Positions 23,703 through 36,127 of a DNA stretch of 64,000 nucleotides are shown piece after piece. The DNA is from Terfezia claveryi (Eukaryota; Ascomycota; Pezizomycetes; Pezizales; Pezizaceae): contig WHUX01000033.1 in NCBI GenBank assembly GCA_015179025.1, positions 124,001-188,000 on the forward strand, given 5' to 3'. The translations under genes were made by a program, and so were the position numbers. The notes beneath the pieces are model-generated. The model made no database searches. It saw nothing but the letters and a program-made list of their open reading frames with translations, and was not told where the DNA came from. How positions within the stretch are numbered: the stretch's first letter is position 1; each line of letters begins with the position of its first letter.

Positions 23703-25879
23703 ACGACGGGGAAGTAGATCACGATAGGGAAGTGGATCACTTTCGGCTAAATACATGGAAGTAGAAAAACAATAAAAAAATTCACTTCCGGCGTGGCCTC
23801 AATACTCGTAGCTTCTGAGTGGGCTTTGGTGATATCTCAGGAAGTCTAGGAGCAGGTGTAGGGGTGAGGGGCAGAGTGCTAGGGGTGCTTTGGCCATGAA
23901 TAGTCCCTGGGGTCCGCACATAAATGGTGCTGCCTTCAGAGCCACTATGGACGCTCTCAAATTCGCTGTCGCTATCCCGAAAACTTGGACCTGATTCAGA
24001 TGCTGAGGAAGATGAGCTGACCGATATGTGGGTAGCTGTAGAAGAACGCTGGGACCTGACTAGGCGAGTGAATGAGACATGTTTCACATAGCGTTTTCTT
24101 GGCGTCTTTGGTGTTGCTTGCTGTGCCTGCTGCGCCAAATGTAGCTGCAATAACTCCGCACCGGTGATGGCTTTTGAGGTGGTAAGCCTTGTTCGCTTCC
24201 TTGCCTGCTTTGCTTCCTCTGCTTTGGCGGCTAACACTGCTTCAAGCTGTTTTGCTCGATCCTCTCCTAGAAATGCTTTTGTTAAACCACCTATAGCTGC
24301 ATTTGCTATTTTATCGACCAAAGCTTACAGAATAGGGTTGTCCACATTTTTGAGGTGCTCTTGTACTTGCTGGTGAAGATGGCAAACTGCTCGAGTATTG
24401 GCTGGAGTGGTTGGAATGGTGGAATTACTGGTAGAATTAATTGATCACTTAGGATCAGCTGCTGCAGTACCAGTATATTGACATAAAATCCTCCATGGAT
24501 TGAATGGATGAATGCCAGTGGTCTCAAATGCAGATTTAATATTTTTGGATGTATATACAGCCTTGCGAGCTTCTCAGAAGTGTCTAATGAATTGCCAAAT
24601 AGGGAAGAAAAAGATAACTTATGGAAGAAAATTTCTCTTAGTAATTACTTCCCCACTTAAACGTAGTTGATTCTCTACTCAATGCCCATAATACTTCTGT
24701 AATGGTCCAAATAATCCAACATCTAGTGGGTGAGGAATATGTGTTATATATGGAGGCAGACAAAATAGCTCAATACAATTCTAACTATAAAATCATAGAA
24801 AATCCATACTAAAATATGAGTTATAACCATCCACAACTAATAATCGGTTCTCTCTAGAATCCTTCATTCTTATAGATTATTAGTATCTGTTCTTATTTTC
24901 AATTATATATAGATCATACTGCTTATATGTAAGAGGCTCAAATAGTAGTCGTAAATATTCTAGTCTCAAAACTTGATTGGTATATTCTTTAGGTGAAACG
25001 GAAAAAACAGTATCTTTATCTTCCTCACTGAGGTAGTTATGCTATTGAGCTAACTGTACTTTCCCTTTATATATAATTATTGGCAGTACAAATGTTCCAT
25101 TAGCTGTAATTGTCTCAATTATGGTAATTAATTCCTGGTTACCATCTATCATTAAAGGTGGACTCTTTCTACCTAATACATATATAACCTTCACTCAAGC
25201 TGACTTTCCCATTTGCAACCCCTTTTCATCCATATTGTATAGGTTGTATAGCTAGATCTTATTCTGCTTAATCATTGGCCCCAAAACATCGAAGGACTGC
25301 TTAAGTATTTTTGGATCAGAGGAGACAATTCATTACTTGTAAACTTGAGTACTGAATTTAGATGCAAGATGTAGGTAGCGATTAAGAAACCAGCTTATCC
25401 AATGCTCTCCTAACTTTACTATTCTATTTTCTGGCCCCTCTTGCTCCTATAAAATCCTCAAAGCAGTCTCCTGCACACTATCTACTCTAATCGGAAAACC
25501 ACAATGATCCATATCTTCAATTTGCTTAACTACAGAGCACTCTTCTACCTCTCCTAATGTTCCAGCTCATGGACCTTTTGTCTTATCTTACGGCCTTTTA
25601 ACTAGCCTTGCAATGTGGTATAAGATAATCTTTGGCTCTTTGTAGCTTAGTAGATGTTAGAATACTTTCCTATATTATATCCCTGAATTGCCTTAGCAAT
25701 AGACCCTTCCTTCTCTAATTCTTTAACTTGATATGGTTTAACTCACCCCATCATAGCTATTGTTGTCCTTGTAGTTGATCGCAAGTTAATTGCTGGGTTA
25801 CTCATTATACAGTAGGGTTACAAATGTGGGACAAGACTGAAAAAGCAATGTGAAACATAGTGATCTACTTTCCTATCGT
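23703..25879 (-). mobile_element. Fot1/pogo-type DNA transposon, decayed
   Basis: The ends are short inverted repeats: ACGACGGGGAAGTAGATCAC from 23,703 against the complement of the end at 25,879, with three transition differences in 20 positions. TA dinucleotides lie just outside both ends, as expected for the Tc1/mariner superfamily, though the exact duplication is ambiguous by a base or two. The 2,177-bp interior encodes a pogo-like transposase on the minus strand. Confidence 0.75.
23782..25760 (-). pseudogene. Fot1/pogo-like DDE transposase, broken
   Basis: Translated on the minus strand in several frames, the region gives YNMDEKGLQMGKS near 25,220 (first catalytic Asp), LLVVDGYNSYF near 24,835 (second Asp) and AFETTGIHPFNPWRI near 24,520, a typical late motif of DDE_1 transposases of pogo/Fot1. 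The last 180 codons (24,321-23,782) are open: ALVDKIANAAIGGLTKAF and a KRTR basic segment, then a Ser-rich tail. An N-terminal DNA-binding region is expected near 25,700-25,450 (FPIRVDSVQETALRIL) and partly visible. At least eight stops occur. Confidence 0.78.
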
Positions 25880-26564
25880 GTATAGTACTTATCAACACCT
25901 TACCACCTTCAGTCAAATTGGAAGATTAAGAGAGTAGTAGGAACAGTAAGACTATGCTGCGGAAGGCAGTATAAGAAGATTCTGAAATGGAAGATATAGA
26001 CATAGTAGAAGGAAATGTCTTAGGGGTTAGGATAACGGTTAATGATGTTGTATTAGCAAAGTTAAAGAAGGAATAGTAAAAATGATAAATATTGGTGGAG
26101 CTTTGAGGTGGAGAAGAAGAAGGTAGTTTACTAGGCTCCATTATTGCCAATAGTACTAAGTATTATAGGTATACAGGGCAACACCTCATTCTACGGCAGG
26201 GATTCACCCATAATGCTGGCGTTCGGAGATAAAGCTAAGACTTTGGAAAAGAAGGAACTAGAAGGGATAACCTCAAAATACTTGAAGAACAAAAGTAAAG
26301 TATGGAGAAAAGAATTAAGTAGCTTATAGAAGGCATCTAGAGTTAAGGAAAATGAAGGAAAAAAAGGAGTAAAGGAGCATTTAAGCAATATGAATTAGGA
26401 CAGCAGGTTTGGAAAACAGAATTAAAGTATGTTTGTATATATTTTGCATCTTCCAGAACAATTAAGCCGAGAGGCGATTTGCCAGTTTAAGAATGCTACA
26501 GTAAGTCAACTAGTCCAATAACAGGTGCTATCAATGGGATTTATCTTGACACCAATGTATATCC
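25880..26564. other. AT-rich intergenic remnant
   Basis: Two short ORFs on opposite strands (26,150-25,926 minus, 26,144-26,329 plus) have no recognised domain. After removing the Copia element, this stretch was contiguous with 42,885-43,484. Confidence 0.35.
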
Positions 26565-27057
26565 TGTTAGTGATTAAATGCCATACATTCATTCATTCTA
26601 CTCATGCTTTGCTATTCCATACGCAGCGACCTTCAGCCTGTAGATCTTAAGGCAAGCAACAGTAGCAACCTTCGGGCTGCAGATCTTATAGCAAGTAACA
26701 GCCTTCTCAGGCATTGTGTGCTTCGGCCGTCACAGGTATTGCATGCTCTGGCCTGCAGATCATATAGCAAGCATCGGCCTTTACAGGCATTGCATGCTTC
26801 GGCCTTTACAGGCATTGCATGCTACTCATATGTCCCTCTTCTTCTTCACTTTCTTATGTACGTTTATTCATGTATATATATCTCATTCATTTCCTGTTGG
26901 ATAGAGATAGAATAATTATACAACAACATATCTCTTCACTGCAATACAGCTCTCACTTCTTCATATCTCTATATGACAATCTCACTTTGCTTATTCATAT
27001 TATCCTTCAGTGGACATTTGGATCTCACTACTGCACCTCCCTCCTTTATCTCTTAAA
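26565..27057 (+). repeat. Copia 5' LTR
   Basis: Begins TGTTAGTGATT and ends CTCTTAAA, followed by GGTTCTGAGCCC as a possible primer-binding site. It carries internal direct repeats built on CGGCCTTTACAGGCATTGCATGCT-like units, a sequence also seen in the 3' LTR. Confidence 0.88.
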
Positions 27058-27905
27058 GGTTCTGAGCCCTCTACACTTTAACTCTCTATGAACAAGCACA
27101 ACATATCTTCCGAAACAGGACTATCAAGGCAACTATAAACCCGTTCGAGAGTTCAACAAAATCAGCCTGATAGTAAAGAAGAAATTCTCGAAACCATTGT
27201 ACTCTCGCAACCACAACCTCTAGCTATTCTACAACCACAACCTCTAGCTATTCCACAACCATAACCTCTAGCTATTCTATAACCACAACCTCTAGCTTCT
27301 AAAGCTATACCACCCCAAGTTTAACTGGCTTTAGCACTTGCTGCACAAGTACCGCAAGCGGCAGTACTTATTCCTGTCCATCGGGACTTCAGGTCTAGTA
27401 TTAAGCTAGAAAAGCTAGCAATTCTTGAAGACACAAAGAACTATGATCTTTGGTCATAATAGTTGCTGATGATCTTTGATGCTCTAGAAGCCATACAAGT
27501 AGTTGTCAACGGCTATATTTCTCCACTTCCAGCAACAGCTGCTGAAATAATACATCATAATGTTACGAATCCTCCCGAATCACAATCCTGATCTCGGTAT
27601 CACTAGCAACCTATGCACTTGCCAATACCAACCACCTGAATACCCAGACCTTGTACTGCCGATACCATTCGTATCACCGGTAACCAATATACTTACCGGA
27701 CCCCCGTCACCTGGAAGCCTAGGCTTCGCCCTTGCCCTTGCACCATAACCAGTAACCTAAGAGTCATGACCCTGAGTGATATCGCCAGCAACCAATGCAC
27801 TTGCTAAAAAGAATATCACATGACTATGTTCTCGACCCTGCCTCTCCTGGCTAGCCGACATCCGACCACATCCTGGAAGTCCTAGTCGCTCGCTTATGGG
27901 TTGAT

Positions 27906-28110
27906 ATTTGAGAGTTGAACCAAAACTGGTATGACTCTCAGATTTAGGAAATACCCTGGAAACCCTCAAACCCTATTTTGACCCAAACCTTATTTGAGAG
28001 TCGAACCCAAACTGGCATGACTCTCAGATTTAGGAAATACCCCGGAAACCCTCAAACCCTATTTTGACCCAAACCTTATTTGAGAGTCGAACCAAAACTG
28101 GCACGACTCT
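27906..28110 (+). repeat. 86-bp tandem repeat inside the solo LTR
   Basis: ATTTGAGAGT recurs at 27,906, 27,992 and 28,078 with 86-bp spacing. The last copy is partial. Copies differ mainly by C/T changes. Confidence 0.85.
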
Positions 28111-28204
28111 CAGATTGGGAACCACCTACTCACTCAAAAACTCTTTCCTTAGCTTATCAGAAATTTCACCTTCGCTTATATACAATTCTTCAGGCCTTCT
28201 GCTC

Positions 28205-28425
28205 GTACCAGCATTATCCGTTATTTGCCAGACCCCTCATTCTCGACAATCTCACAGGATCCGTGTTTCTATGAGCTGGCTTGTGCGTTCATCTTCTGTT
28301 AGTCGGTTTGCATACTTGTTATCCATTATTGCTAGACGCCTCGTTCTCAACAATCTCACAGGATCTGTATATCCATGAGCTGGCTTGCGTGTCCTTCTTC
28401 TGTTATGCTGATGATATAATTTGTC
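28205..28425 (+). repeat. About 105-bp tandem duplication inside the solo LTR
   Basis: TTATCC at 28,214 and 28,319, followed in both by CTCACAGGATC and ATGAGCTGGCTTG, marks two adjacent copies. Confidence 0.8.
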
Positions 28426-30039
28426 TAGACTGTTGTGTTAGCCAAAAGGGTGTTGTTCGAGATGGAGACAGGATCTCTATAAAAGAAGCCTGTCCTTGCC
28501 ATCTGTGTTCTGTTTCTTTCCTCTCCACGCAACAACTTGTCTACTCTCCTGTACCTAGTTGTTATACGAATATATCTGCATCCTAGCTTTTGAGTGTAGC
28601 TCAGACTACCTCGCCATCTTGACCTTGACCTTGACACCTCACTCGACTTTTGTTTTACCTTAAGTCCCTAGATACCTGATCATACACGTAAGCTCTCTAC
28701 GTGTACAATACCTTGACACTCTCGCCCATTACCTGCAATATCGTTTACCGTGTCGACGCGGGAATCCCCTCACAACCTCCATCCATAACACATAAGCATA
28801 TAGAGACAGAATCTCTTCTGCTCCTTATTCAAGTTATTTTGCAGAAAATCATGATGTAGATTAGTAGGTATAGGTCTGCAAATATGATCTGGCATTATCT
28901 CTGCAAAACATACTACAAAGATACCACATTATGCTTTGTATATGAGATTCATGCCTTTAATTCACTTGCTTCTACACTTGGTACCTCGCAATCAATTTCT
29001 CAGTTCATTGATACTTTTAAGATTCGATGGATGTAGTTGCACTAATTGACCTTGAATGCATATCCTGGCAGCTTCAAGACTGTGTATAGAACTTTGCTAG
29101 AACCTGAAGAAGCTATGTACAAATACCTCCTCACTTCTTTAGTCACTTACTACCCCAATGTGGTAGATAACCTGACTAGTAAGAAAAATCTCTCGTATGA
29201 TGATTTGAAGGAGAGGCTAGTAGGTCTAGCGATCAATAACCAACTCTCTAGCTATAATGGCGGAAACCAGACCAATATGGTGCTACTAGCCAATGGTCAC
29301 CCAAATAAGGCTAGAAGGAAGAAATTTATACAATCATAGCAACAAGCCATAAAATCTCAATCCCAGCAAGCTTCATAAGCTTCGCAAACCTCTACAGATT
29401 CAGGCACTTGGTCTTGTACCTACTGTAAATGACATGGACATCGATTCTAAGGTCATGTCTGGCAAGATTGTCAGAAGCTAAAACATGACTAAGCTAGTAA
29501 GAAACAAATACCACAGCCCTAAGCTGCTGTTGCTCAAGTTACGCAAGCCTCCGTTTCTGAAGCCCAAGTTGCACAAGCCTCCATTTCTCAAGTGCTTGTT
29601 TCCCAACAACTCAATCCCTTCAGTTTTGTCTTTAAATCTATTTAGACCAACTAATAGGTTAGTATAATATACACCTGAAAACTAGACACATATACAACAG
29701 CTCACATAATATCTGATATAGGTCATTTCTACTACATCTTTCCACATCACAGAGTTGTAAAAGTCAGGGGTAACAACCTCCTTCCTGTCAAGAGGAAAGG
29801 CACTGTAATAATATATGTCTCTCTTCTCAATAACATAATCAACTATCTGTTCTTGAAGAATATTTTAAATGTGCCTACTCTAAATCATAGTCTGTTTGCC
29901 TGGGATGTCATTAAGTTTAAGGTTGTTATGGTCACTAGGGATAATGTTATTCATATGTTCAATAAAAGTGATCTTCAGACTCCAATCTTAGTTGTAGACA
30001 TTAGGGACAAGCTTCCCTAATAGCGAGAAACTGCGAATT

Positions 30040-30510
30040 TACAAGCTTATATAAGCCCTGTGAGCAGCTCTAATACTCATACCGGCCTTATGAGCTCTTC
30101 ACTTACTTCGCAACCTTATATAAGCCCTATAAGCTCTAATACTTATACCGGCCTTATAAGCTCTTCGCTTACTTTACAATCTCATATAAGCCCTATGAGC
30201 TCTAATGCTCATACCGGCCTTATTAGCTTTTCGCTTACTTCACAACCTCATATAAGCTCTATGAGCTCTAATGCTCATACTGGCCTTATGAGCTCTTCAC
30301 TTACTTCATAACCTTATATAAGCCCTATGAGCTCTAATGCTCATACCAGCCTTATGAGCTCTTCGCTTACTTTATAACCTCATATAAGCCCTATGAGTTC
30401 TAATGCTCATACCGGCCTTATGAGCTCTTCACTTACTTCACAACCTTATATAAGCTCTGTGAGCAGCTCTAATGCTCATACCGACCTTATGAGCTCTTCT
30501 TTATATATTC
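30040..30510 (+). repeat. 66-bp coding minisatellite in Copia (about 7 copies)
   Basis: Units contain AGCTCTAATGCTCATACCGG and CTTATGAGCTCTTC with 66-bp spacing (for example 30,068 and 30,134). Because 66 is divisible by three, the array can be translated as a 22-residue repeat (SSNAHTGLMSSSLTSQPYIS). It lies just before the integrase region. Confidence 0.88.
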
Positions 30511-31683
30511 ATTGGTATAATGCATTTGGGCATACAGCCAATATATACCTAGCTGCATATGCTAATGGTGAGCTCTTACCTAAGGCACCCGCCAACTTTG
30601 CATGCAATGTATATATTATGTTAAAATCAACTAATAATACCTCATTCGCTCTTTCTCATGCTCTCTCTACTAGGGTATTTGAACTCATATATAGTGATCT
30701 AAGTGGCAAGCAGCCTATCGCATCTTATGGTAACTCTCTCTATTATATCATGTTTATAGACAATTTTACCCGCATGGCATAAATGCACTATCTAATAGCC
30801 AAATCTGATGCAAACCAAGTAATTATTAATTTTATTACCTTTATCCAAAGGCAGTACAATACCGCTATTCTGGCTGTTTTAACTGATAACAGTGGAGAAT
30901 ATATCAAGGTTGATACTTACTTCAAACAATAAAATATAAACTATATAAGGACACTACCTTATTCTTATGAATCAAATAGTATTGCAAAATACTTTAACTA
31001 CACAATATAGACAATAGTTAGAGGCATGCTTACCAATATCTCAGATAAGAGGTTGTAGGTGGAAGCATGCTCAACTACTATTTATTTGAAGAATCACCTT
31101 CCACATTCACATCTCTAAGGGAAAACACCCTATGAAGCCTTGTATGAGGCAAAACCATCAATTAGTTATTTACACCCTTTTGGACAGCATTGCTTTGCTC
31201 ACATCTACATGGAAAATAGACTAAGTGGCAGTAAGCTTCTCCCACAGGCAGAAAGTGTGATATTTGTTAGTTATATGGACAGTACTACGGAGGCGCGGAA
31301 CAAAAGTTTTTTCCCCTTTCCTATTTGGGAGTTGCATATGCAGGATAATGCATGCATGGATACTTGGCATATGCATAGGCATTCACGCATAAGTATTTAC
31401 GAATATGGTCTCAGTGCTATGACTTTCCCACATTATCAGTTGTCTTACCTCACTGTCCAACCTCTCAATTTACTAGTATCGCCGGTATCTTAATTGGCCA
31501 GATATCAACTCTTCTCCAACTATGGAATTCATTATATATCAGCCCTTCCTCGACCCGTAACCCTTCAACTAACTCTTCCCTAATATCTAATTTATCAAGT
31601 ATATTGCCCTTCTTCACCCTTTTAAATTGCTTATATTAACCTCAATTTCCTAGGTATCAACTCTCTAGTTGCATACCCCTTAA

Positions 31684-32045
31684 ACCTGCCAATCAAGCAC
31701 CCCACAACCTGCCAATCGAGCACCTCCTGAACCTGCCAATCGAGCACCTCCCGAACCTACCAATCGAGCACCTCCCGAACCTGCCAATTAAGCACCTCCC
31801 GAACCTACCAATCGAGCACCTCCCAAACCTGCCAATCGAGCACCTCCCGAACCTGCCAATCAAGCACCCCACAACCTGCCAATCGAGCACCTCCTGAACC
31901 TGCCAATCGAGCACCTCCCGAACCTGCCAATCGAGCACCTCCCGAACCTGCCAATTGAGCACCTCCCGAACCTACCAATCGAGCACCTCCCGAACCTGCC
32001 AATCGAGCACCCCCCGAACCTGCCAATCGAGCATCCCCCAACACC
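31684..32045 (+). repeat. 24-bp minisatellite upstream of the Tc1 transposase
   Basis: About 15 copies of ACCTGCCAATCGAGCACCTC plus CCGA, a 24-bp unit, lie directly before the transposase ATG at 32,058. The open minus-strand frames (GRFGRCSI repeats) are artefacts of the unit length. Confidence 0.92.
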
Positions 32046-32057
32046 CCCCCAATTGGG

Positions 32058-33898
32058 ATGTTTGATATTGTGTCTCGCGCTCAGGCAGTGATCTTGCGAT
32101 CTATGGGAGAGGCTCTGGCCATTATTCAGCAGCAAACTGGAATAACTCCAAGACATGTCCGGAATCTCTATAATGAAGCACAGCAAAGGGGGTGGGAATC
32201 TGGCACCTTATTAAAAATAGAGCACGTCCAGAATAGGGATCGCTGTGGGAGGAAAAAAAAGATCACTCCCACAATGGAGCAGGCTATTGTGGATGCAGTC
32301 ACTAAAGATCGGTATGGTCGGGAGAAGACACTTGTCCAGCTTGGCTTACAGTTTAGTATCTCATCTCAAAGCATATTCCGGATTCTCCGCAAAAAAAAAT
32401 TCCGCAAAACAAAGCCCACAAGAAAACCCGGCCTCACCAAAGATATGAAGGTGGCCAGGTATCTCTTTGCTAAACAACATCAATATTGGACACTTGAAGA
32501 TTGGAAGTCTGTAATATGGACTGATGAGACTTCTATCCTGTTAGGCCATCGGCGAGGTAGTTATCGAGTATGGCGACGTCCCAATGAGCGGTGTGTTAAA
32601 TCCTACATTAGAGAGAGATGGAAGGGGTATTCGGAGTTCATGTTCTGGGGCTGTTTTACCTATGACTTCAAGGGGCCCTATCATATTTGGAAGACTGAAA
32701 CTGCTGAGGAGAAGAGAACTGCCAACGAGGATATCACCTGTATGAACAGTGCTATTGAGCAAGAGGCGAAGGCTGAATGGGACAAAAAAATGGCACTTAG
32801 AGGTACCAAGCCTGGTCGAAAACCACAATGGAGGTTCACTGCAGACAATGGGGTATTTGTCCGAACCTCTAAAGGTGGTATTGATTGGTATCGATATCTC
32901 AACTGTATTCTTTTACAGAAGCTTCTGCCTTTTGCTGATGCTCTTAAGTATGCTGGTGTCCCAAATGTCATTGTCATGGAAGACAAGGCCCCATCTCATG
33001 CATCTCCACATCAGCGGCCACACTTTGACGCTACCAATGTACAACGACTTATCTGGCCAGGCAACTCACCTGATCTGAATATGATTGAGATTTGCTGGGC
33101 ATATCTCAAGCGCATAACCACGAAAAAGGTAAATTTTCCAATCCCCAACACCCCAATCCCCCGAACACCCCAATTCCCTGAACACCCCAATCCCCCGAAC
33201 ACCCCAATCCCACGAACACCCCAATCCCCCGAACACCCCAATCCCCCGAACACCCCAATTGCTAATAACTGAAATAGGGACCTCTCACTTCCCGCACGGC
33301 AGCTGAGCAAGCATGGAAGAATGCATGGCATGACCTTGAGCAATGGAGGATTCAGCGTTGGATTGAACGCATTCCCTACCATATCTAAGAGGTCATCAGA
33401 CTTGAGGGTGGAAATGAATATTCTGAAGGACACCCTCTTGTGAAAAGAGATAAAGAGTACTGGATTGCAATCCACCGTGTGCGGCAGCTCCGTATTCAGG
33501 AGAATAACAAGATCCACAAGAATGCATGGTCGCTCTTTCAATGCGCTACGGTCGGATTGCCAGCCAAGTATATTGCACATCTTAAGTCTCTCGTTGGTAT
33601 TCAAGAAGTTGTTGATCTGGAGGATCTTAACACTGATGAATGGAGGCATATGCCGGAGACTGACCAAATTGTCAGTGTTGATCCGATTGATATCATGATT
33701 TCAGCTAGTCCTAAAGGCCGAAAAAAGAAGGCCCCCAAAGATGGTGTTCAGAAGCGTGGGAGGAAACTAGGGCCTTGGATATATAAGGTGCGCTTCATGC
33801 CCCTATCAACACCCGGTACGAGTTGGGAGGGGGTGAAGTGGGATGGGTGTGTGAGGTGGGCGGAGGGCGAGAGCATTGTCACAGTAGATACTTGCTAG
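32058..33898 (+). pseudogene. Tc1/mariner DD34E transposase, one intron, one stop
   Basis: Exon 1 (32,058-33,128, 357 codons) begins with two helix-turn-helix-like regions (ALAIIQQQTGITPRHVRN, then LVQLGLQFSISSQSIFRIL). The catalytic motifs are VIWTDETS, VIVMEDKAPSH and WPGNSPDLNMIE. There are 34 residues between second Asp and Glu, so DD34E. A GT-AG intron (33,129-33,277, branch-like GCTAATAAC) leads to exon 2 (33,278-33,898), which keeps the frame and adds IQRWIERIPYHI and a basic C-terminus. The only defect visible is TAA at 33,386-33,388 in exon 2, consistent with a CAA codon changed by C-to-T. Total length would be about 563 codons, long for Tc1 but typical for fungal DDE_3 proteins. Confidence 0.88.
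33129..33277 (+). repeat. Minisatellite inside the transposase intron
   Basis: The 149-bp intron consists largely of about seven copies of a 16-bp unit CCCCGAACACCCCAAT between GTAAAT and a normal branch site and acceptor. Confidence 0.85.
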
Positions 33899-34114
33899 TC
33901 GTAGTTAGCCGACCCGAATCCGAACTGATATGCATATGCCAAGTATATATGCATGCATATGCATGCATATGCAGGGTTATCCCAAAGAAGAAAGGGGAAA
34001 AGACTTTTGTTCCGCGCCTCCGTACTATATATAGGATACAGCTTAAAAATAAGCATATTAAGACAATAAGAGTAGCTCTTTGCTCATTCTCTCTAATAAG
34101 TATGAGCTTACCAG

Positions 34115-34305
34115 TGAGCAATCAAGCAAGCTTACCAGCGAGCCATCAAGCAAGCTTATCAGCAAGCAATTAAGTAAGCTTACTAGTGAGCAATCAAGCA
34201 AGCTTACTAGCAAGCAATCAACTAATGAGCTTATAAGTGAGCAATCAAGCAAGCTTATCAGCGAGCTTACCAGCAAGCAATTAAGTAAGCTTACCAAGCT
34301 TGAGG
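34115..34305 (+). repeat. 24-bp coding minisatellite in Copia
   Basis: About eight imperfect copies of GAGCAATCAAGCAAGCTTAC plus CAGC, a 24-bp unit, encode a Ser/Lys-rich repeat (LTSEQSSK) between integrase and reverse transcriptase. Confidence 0.87.
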
Positions 34306-34320
34306 TATGACCTAAAACCA

Positions 34321-35980
34321 TGGAAAAAGGCTAAAATTACTGTTATTACTGAAAACTTACCAACCAATGCTGAAGCTCGAACAAGCAACCCTACCCAGCT
34401 ACCCAAGGCAATCCTATATGAGCTAGCCTTACTTGCCGCCAATATTACCAATGAACCCAGAACTTACTTACAAGCTTCTAAAGGGCCCGATACCACTAAA
34501 TAGTATGCAGCAATGCAAGTAGAGCTGCAAGCTTTAGCTGACCAAAACATCTGGGATATTGTACCTAAACCCTCTAACTGTAATATTGTTGGTTCCAAAT
34601 GGGTATACAAAATCAAGAGTAATACTGCTGGTAATATCAGCTAGTATAAGGTAAGGTTGGTAGTACAAGGGTATTCTCAGCAACCCAGTACAGATTTTGA
34701 TGAGGTTTTCGCTCCAGTCGTCAGATATGACTCACTGTACTTGTACATTGCCCTATCAATATGCTTAAATTGGCCAAAACCAGACCAGCTTGATATCAAG
34801 AGCACATTTCTATATGGCTATCTTAATGAAGAAGTTTATAAGTGTCTTCCTTCTAGTTTCTTCGAAAATCAGCTGGACTCATATGCTCTATTAAAACAAT
34901 CTATATATAGACTAAAATAAAGTCCAAGGCAGTGGTATACTAGGCTGACTAGCTTCCTCATACCATGGCTATAAAGTAACCAACTTTGACCCTTGTATCT
35001 TAGTACATACCAGTCATAATATCATTATTACAATCTATATTGATGATATTACTATATTTGCATCCAGTCCACTTAGACAGGAGCTAAAGGAATTGCTAAA
35101 GAGAGAATTTGATCTCAGTGATCTAAGCCCTCTTAACTGGTTGCTTGGGATTCAAATAGAATGACAACATCAAGATTCAGTGACCTTGTCCCAAGATACA
35201 TATATAGACTAATTACTGGCAAAATTCAGGATGGACTCTTGCAACCTGGTCGTTCTTCCTCTCAATCCTCACTACAAGCTGGTAAAGGCTGATGAAGGAG
35301 ACAATGATCTTACTGATGTCTCCCTATACCAGCAAATTATAGGCTTTCTAATATACTATATGATTGGCACATGACCTGATCTGGCATATACGGTCTCAGC
35401 ACTTTCTCAATTCTCTTTGAAGCCGACAACAGCTCATATGGGGATACTCAAGCAAGTCTTACGATACCTCAAAGGCACTCACAACCTTAAGCTTTCATAT
35501 ACTTCAAACCCTATTCATTTAGCTGGCTTCTCAAATGTAGATTATACAGGTGATCGATCCAACCAAAAATCTACTATGGGCTATATCTTCCAAATAGCAA
35601 CTAACACTATTTGCTGGCAGGCTATCAAACAGCAATGTATCGCCACTTCTATAGTTGTAGCTGAATATATCACTCTGTTAATAACTGCTAAGTACAATGT
35701 GTGGCTTTAGTCTACTTTGAATGAGCTCAGAATTACTACCCCAGCTGCCTTAAGCACTGATAATAATAGTTCTATTGATCTGATATCTAATCCTCGAATC
35801 AGTGATAAGAGCAAACACATTGAAGTGGCTTATTATTATGTGTAAGACCTTGTTGAGTCCGGGAAACTTACGATCTTATACCTTCCTAGCCATGATAATT
35901 TAGCTGACTTATACACTAAATCATTTCCCCAGCCACGACTCTCTCTGCTAAGAGATCTCATCCTAGGCAAGTTATAAAAA
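34321..35980 (+). pseudogene. Copia reverse transcriptase and RNase H, broken
   Basis: In order: IWDIVPKPSNCNIVGSKWVY, VRLVVQGYSQQPSTDFDEVF, QLDIKSTFLYGYLNEEVY (first RT Asp), then the catalytic IYIDDITIF with YIDD at 35,036-35,047. RNase H follows: GDRSNQKSTMGYIF and SKHIEVAYYYV, then LADLYTKSFPQPRL near the end. At least five stops (for example in QY and WL contexts) and one frameshift near 34,950 inactivate it. Confidence 0.87.
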
Positions 35981-36127
35981 CAATCAAATTCAACACTCTT
36001 TTCTTTATACATATTTTTTTTTCCATATCCATAGTTTTTTATAGGTTTTTTAATGAGGTTAACTTGATTGTGTACATTTAGGAAGATAGGAGGGGCTTGA
36101 ATCTAGCAAGTATGAGCTGAGGAGGGG

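Larger units (their letters stand above)
27561..28790 (+). mobile_element. Solo LTR, 1,230 bp, inserted in Copia gag
   Basis: Begins TGTTACGAATCC and ends CCATAACA, flanked by CATAA at 27,556-27,560 and 28,791-28,795. Excision restores the Copia gag frame (IIHH-KHIE). The length and the 5-bp duplication fit an LTR retrotransposon reduced by LTR-LTR recombination. No related internal region is present in the window. It holds two local tandem duplications and a CACGTA...TACGTG hairpin at 28,684-28,704. Confidence 0.88.
27088..29640 (+). pseudogene. Copia gag, split by a solo LTR
   Basis: From ATG at 27,088 the frame shows PQPLAI repeats of about 24 bp (27,215-27,300), then a UBN2-like segment (DTKNYDLWS, LLMIFDALEAIQVVVNGYI). 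The solo LTR interrupts at 27,560. When it is removed, CAT CAT joins AAG CAT in frame. The C-terminal part (29,046-29,339) reads ASRLC-like and LLEPEEAMYKYLLTSLV in adjoining frames. A CCHC-like knuckle CTYCKxHGHRF lies near 29,415. Multiple TAG/TAA codons inactivate it. Confidence 0.78.
31288..34022 (+). mobile_element. Tc1/mariner transposon, 2,735 bp
   Basis: Perfect terminal 19-bp inverted repeats CGGAGGCGCGGAACAAAAG, continuing less perfectly for about 100 bp, are flanked by TA (31,286-31,287 and 34,023-34,024). A DD34E transposase gene with one intron occupies 32,058-33,898. Near both ends lie CATATGCATGC-type repeats. Removal with one TA rejoins the Copia integrase. Confidence 0.93.
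30511..34110 (+). pseudogene. Copia integrase, split by the Tc1 element
   Basis: The GAG-pre-integrase zinc-binding part is recognisable at 30,511 (HWYNAFGHTA) and is followed by the core: FELIYSDLSGKQP (first Asp), YYIMFIDNFTR, then LTDNSGEY (second Asp) at about 30,885 and the EALYEAKPSISYLHPFG segment at about 31,135. The frame is cut at 31,286 by the Tc1 element and resumes at 34,025 (MYRIQLKNKHIKT). Stops at 30,780, 30,931 and elsewhere inactivate it. Confidence 0.82.

Noticed and set aside
31693..32186. Minus-strand ORFs with GRFGRCSI repeats
   Set aside because: Product of the 24-bp array; antisense to the Tc1 leader.
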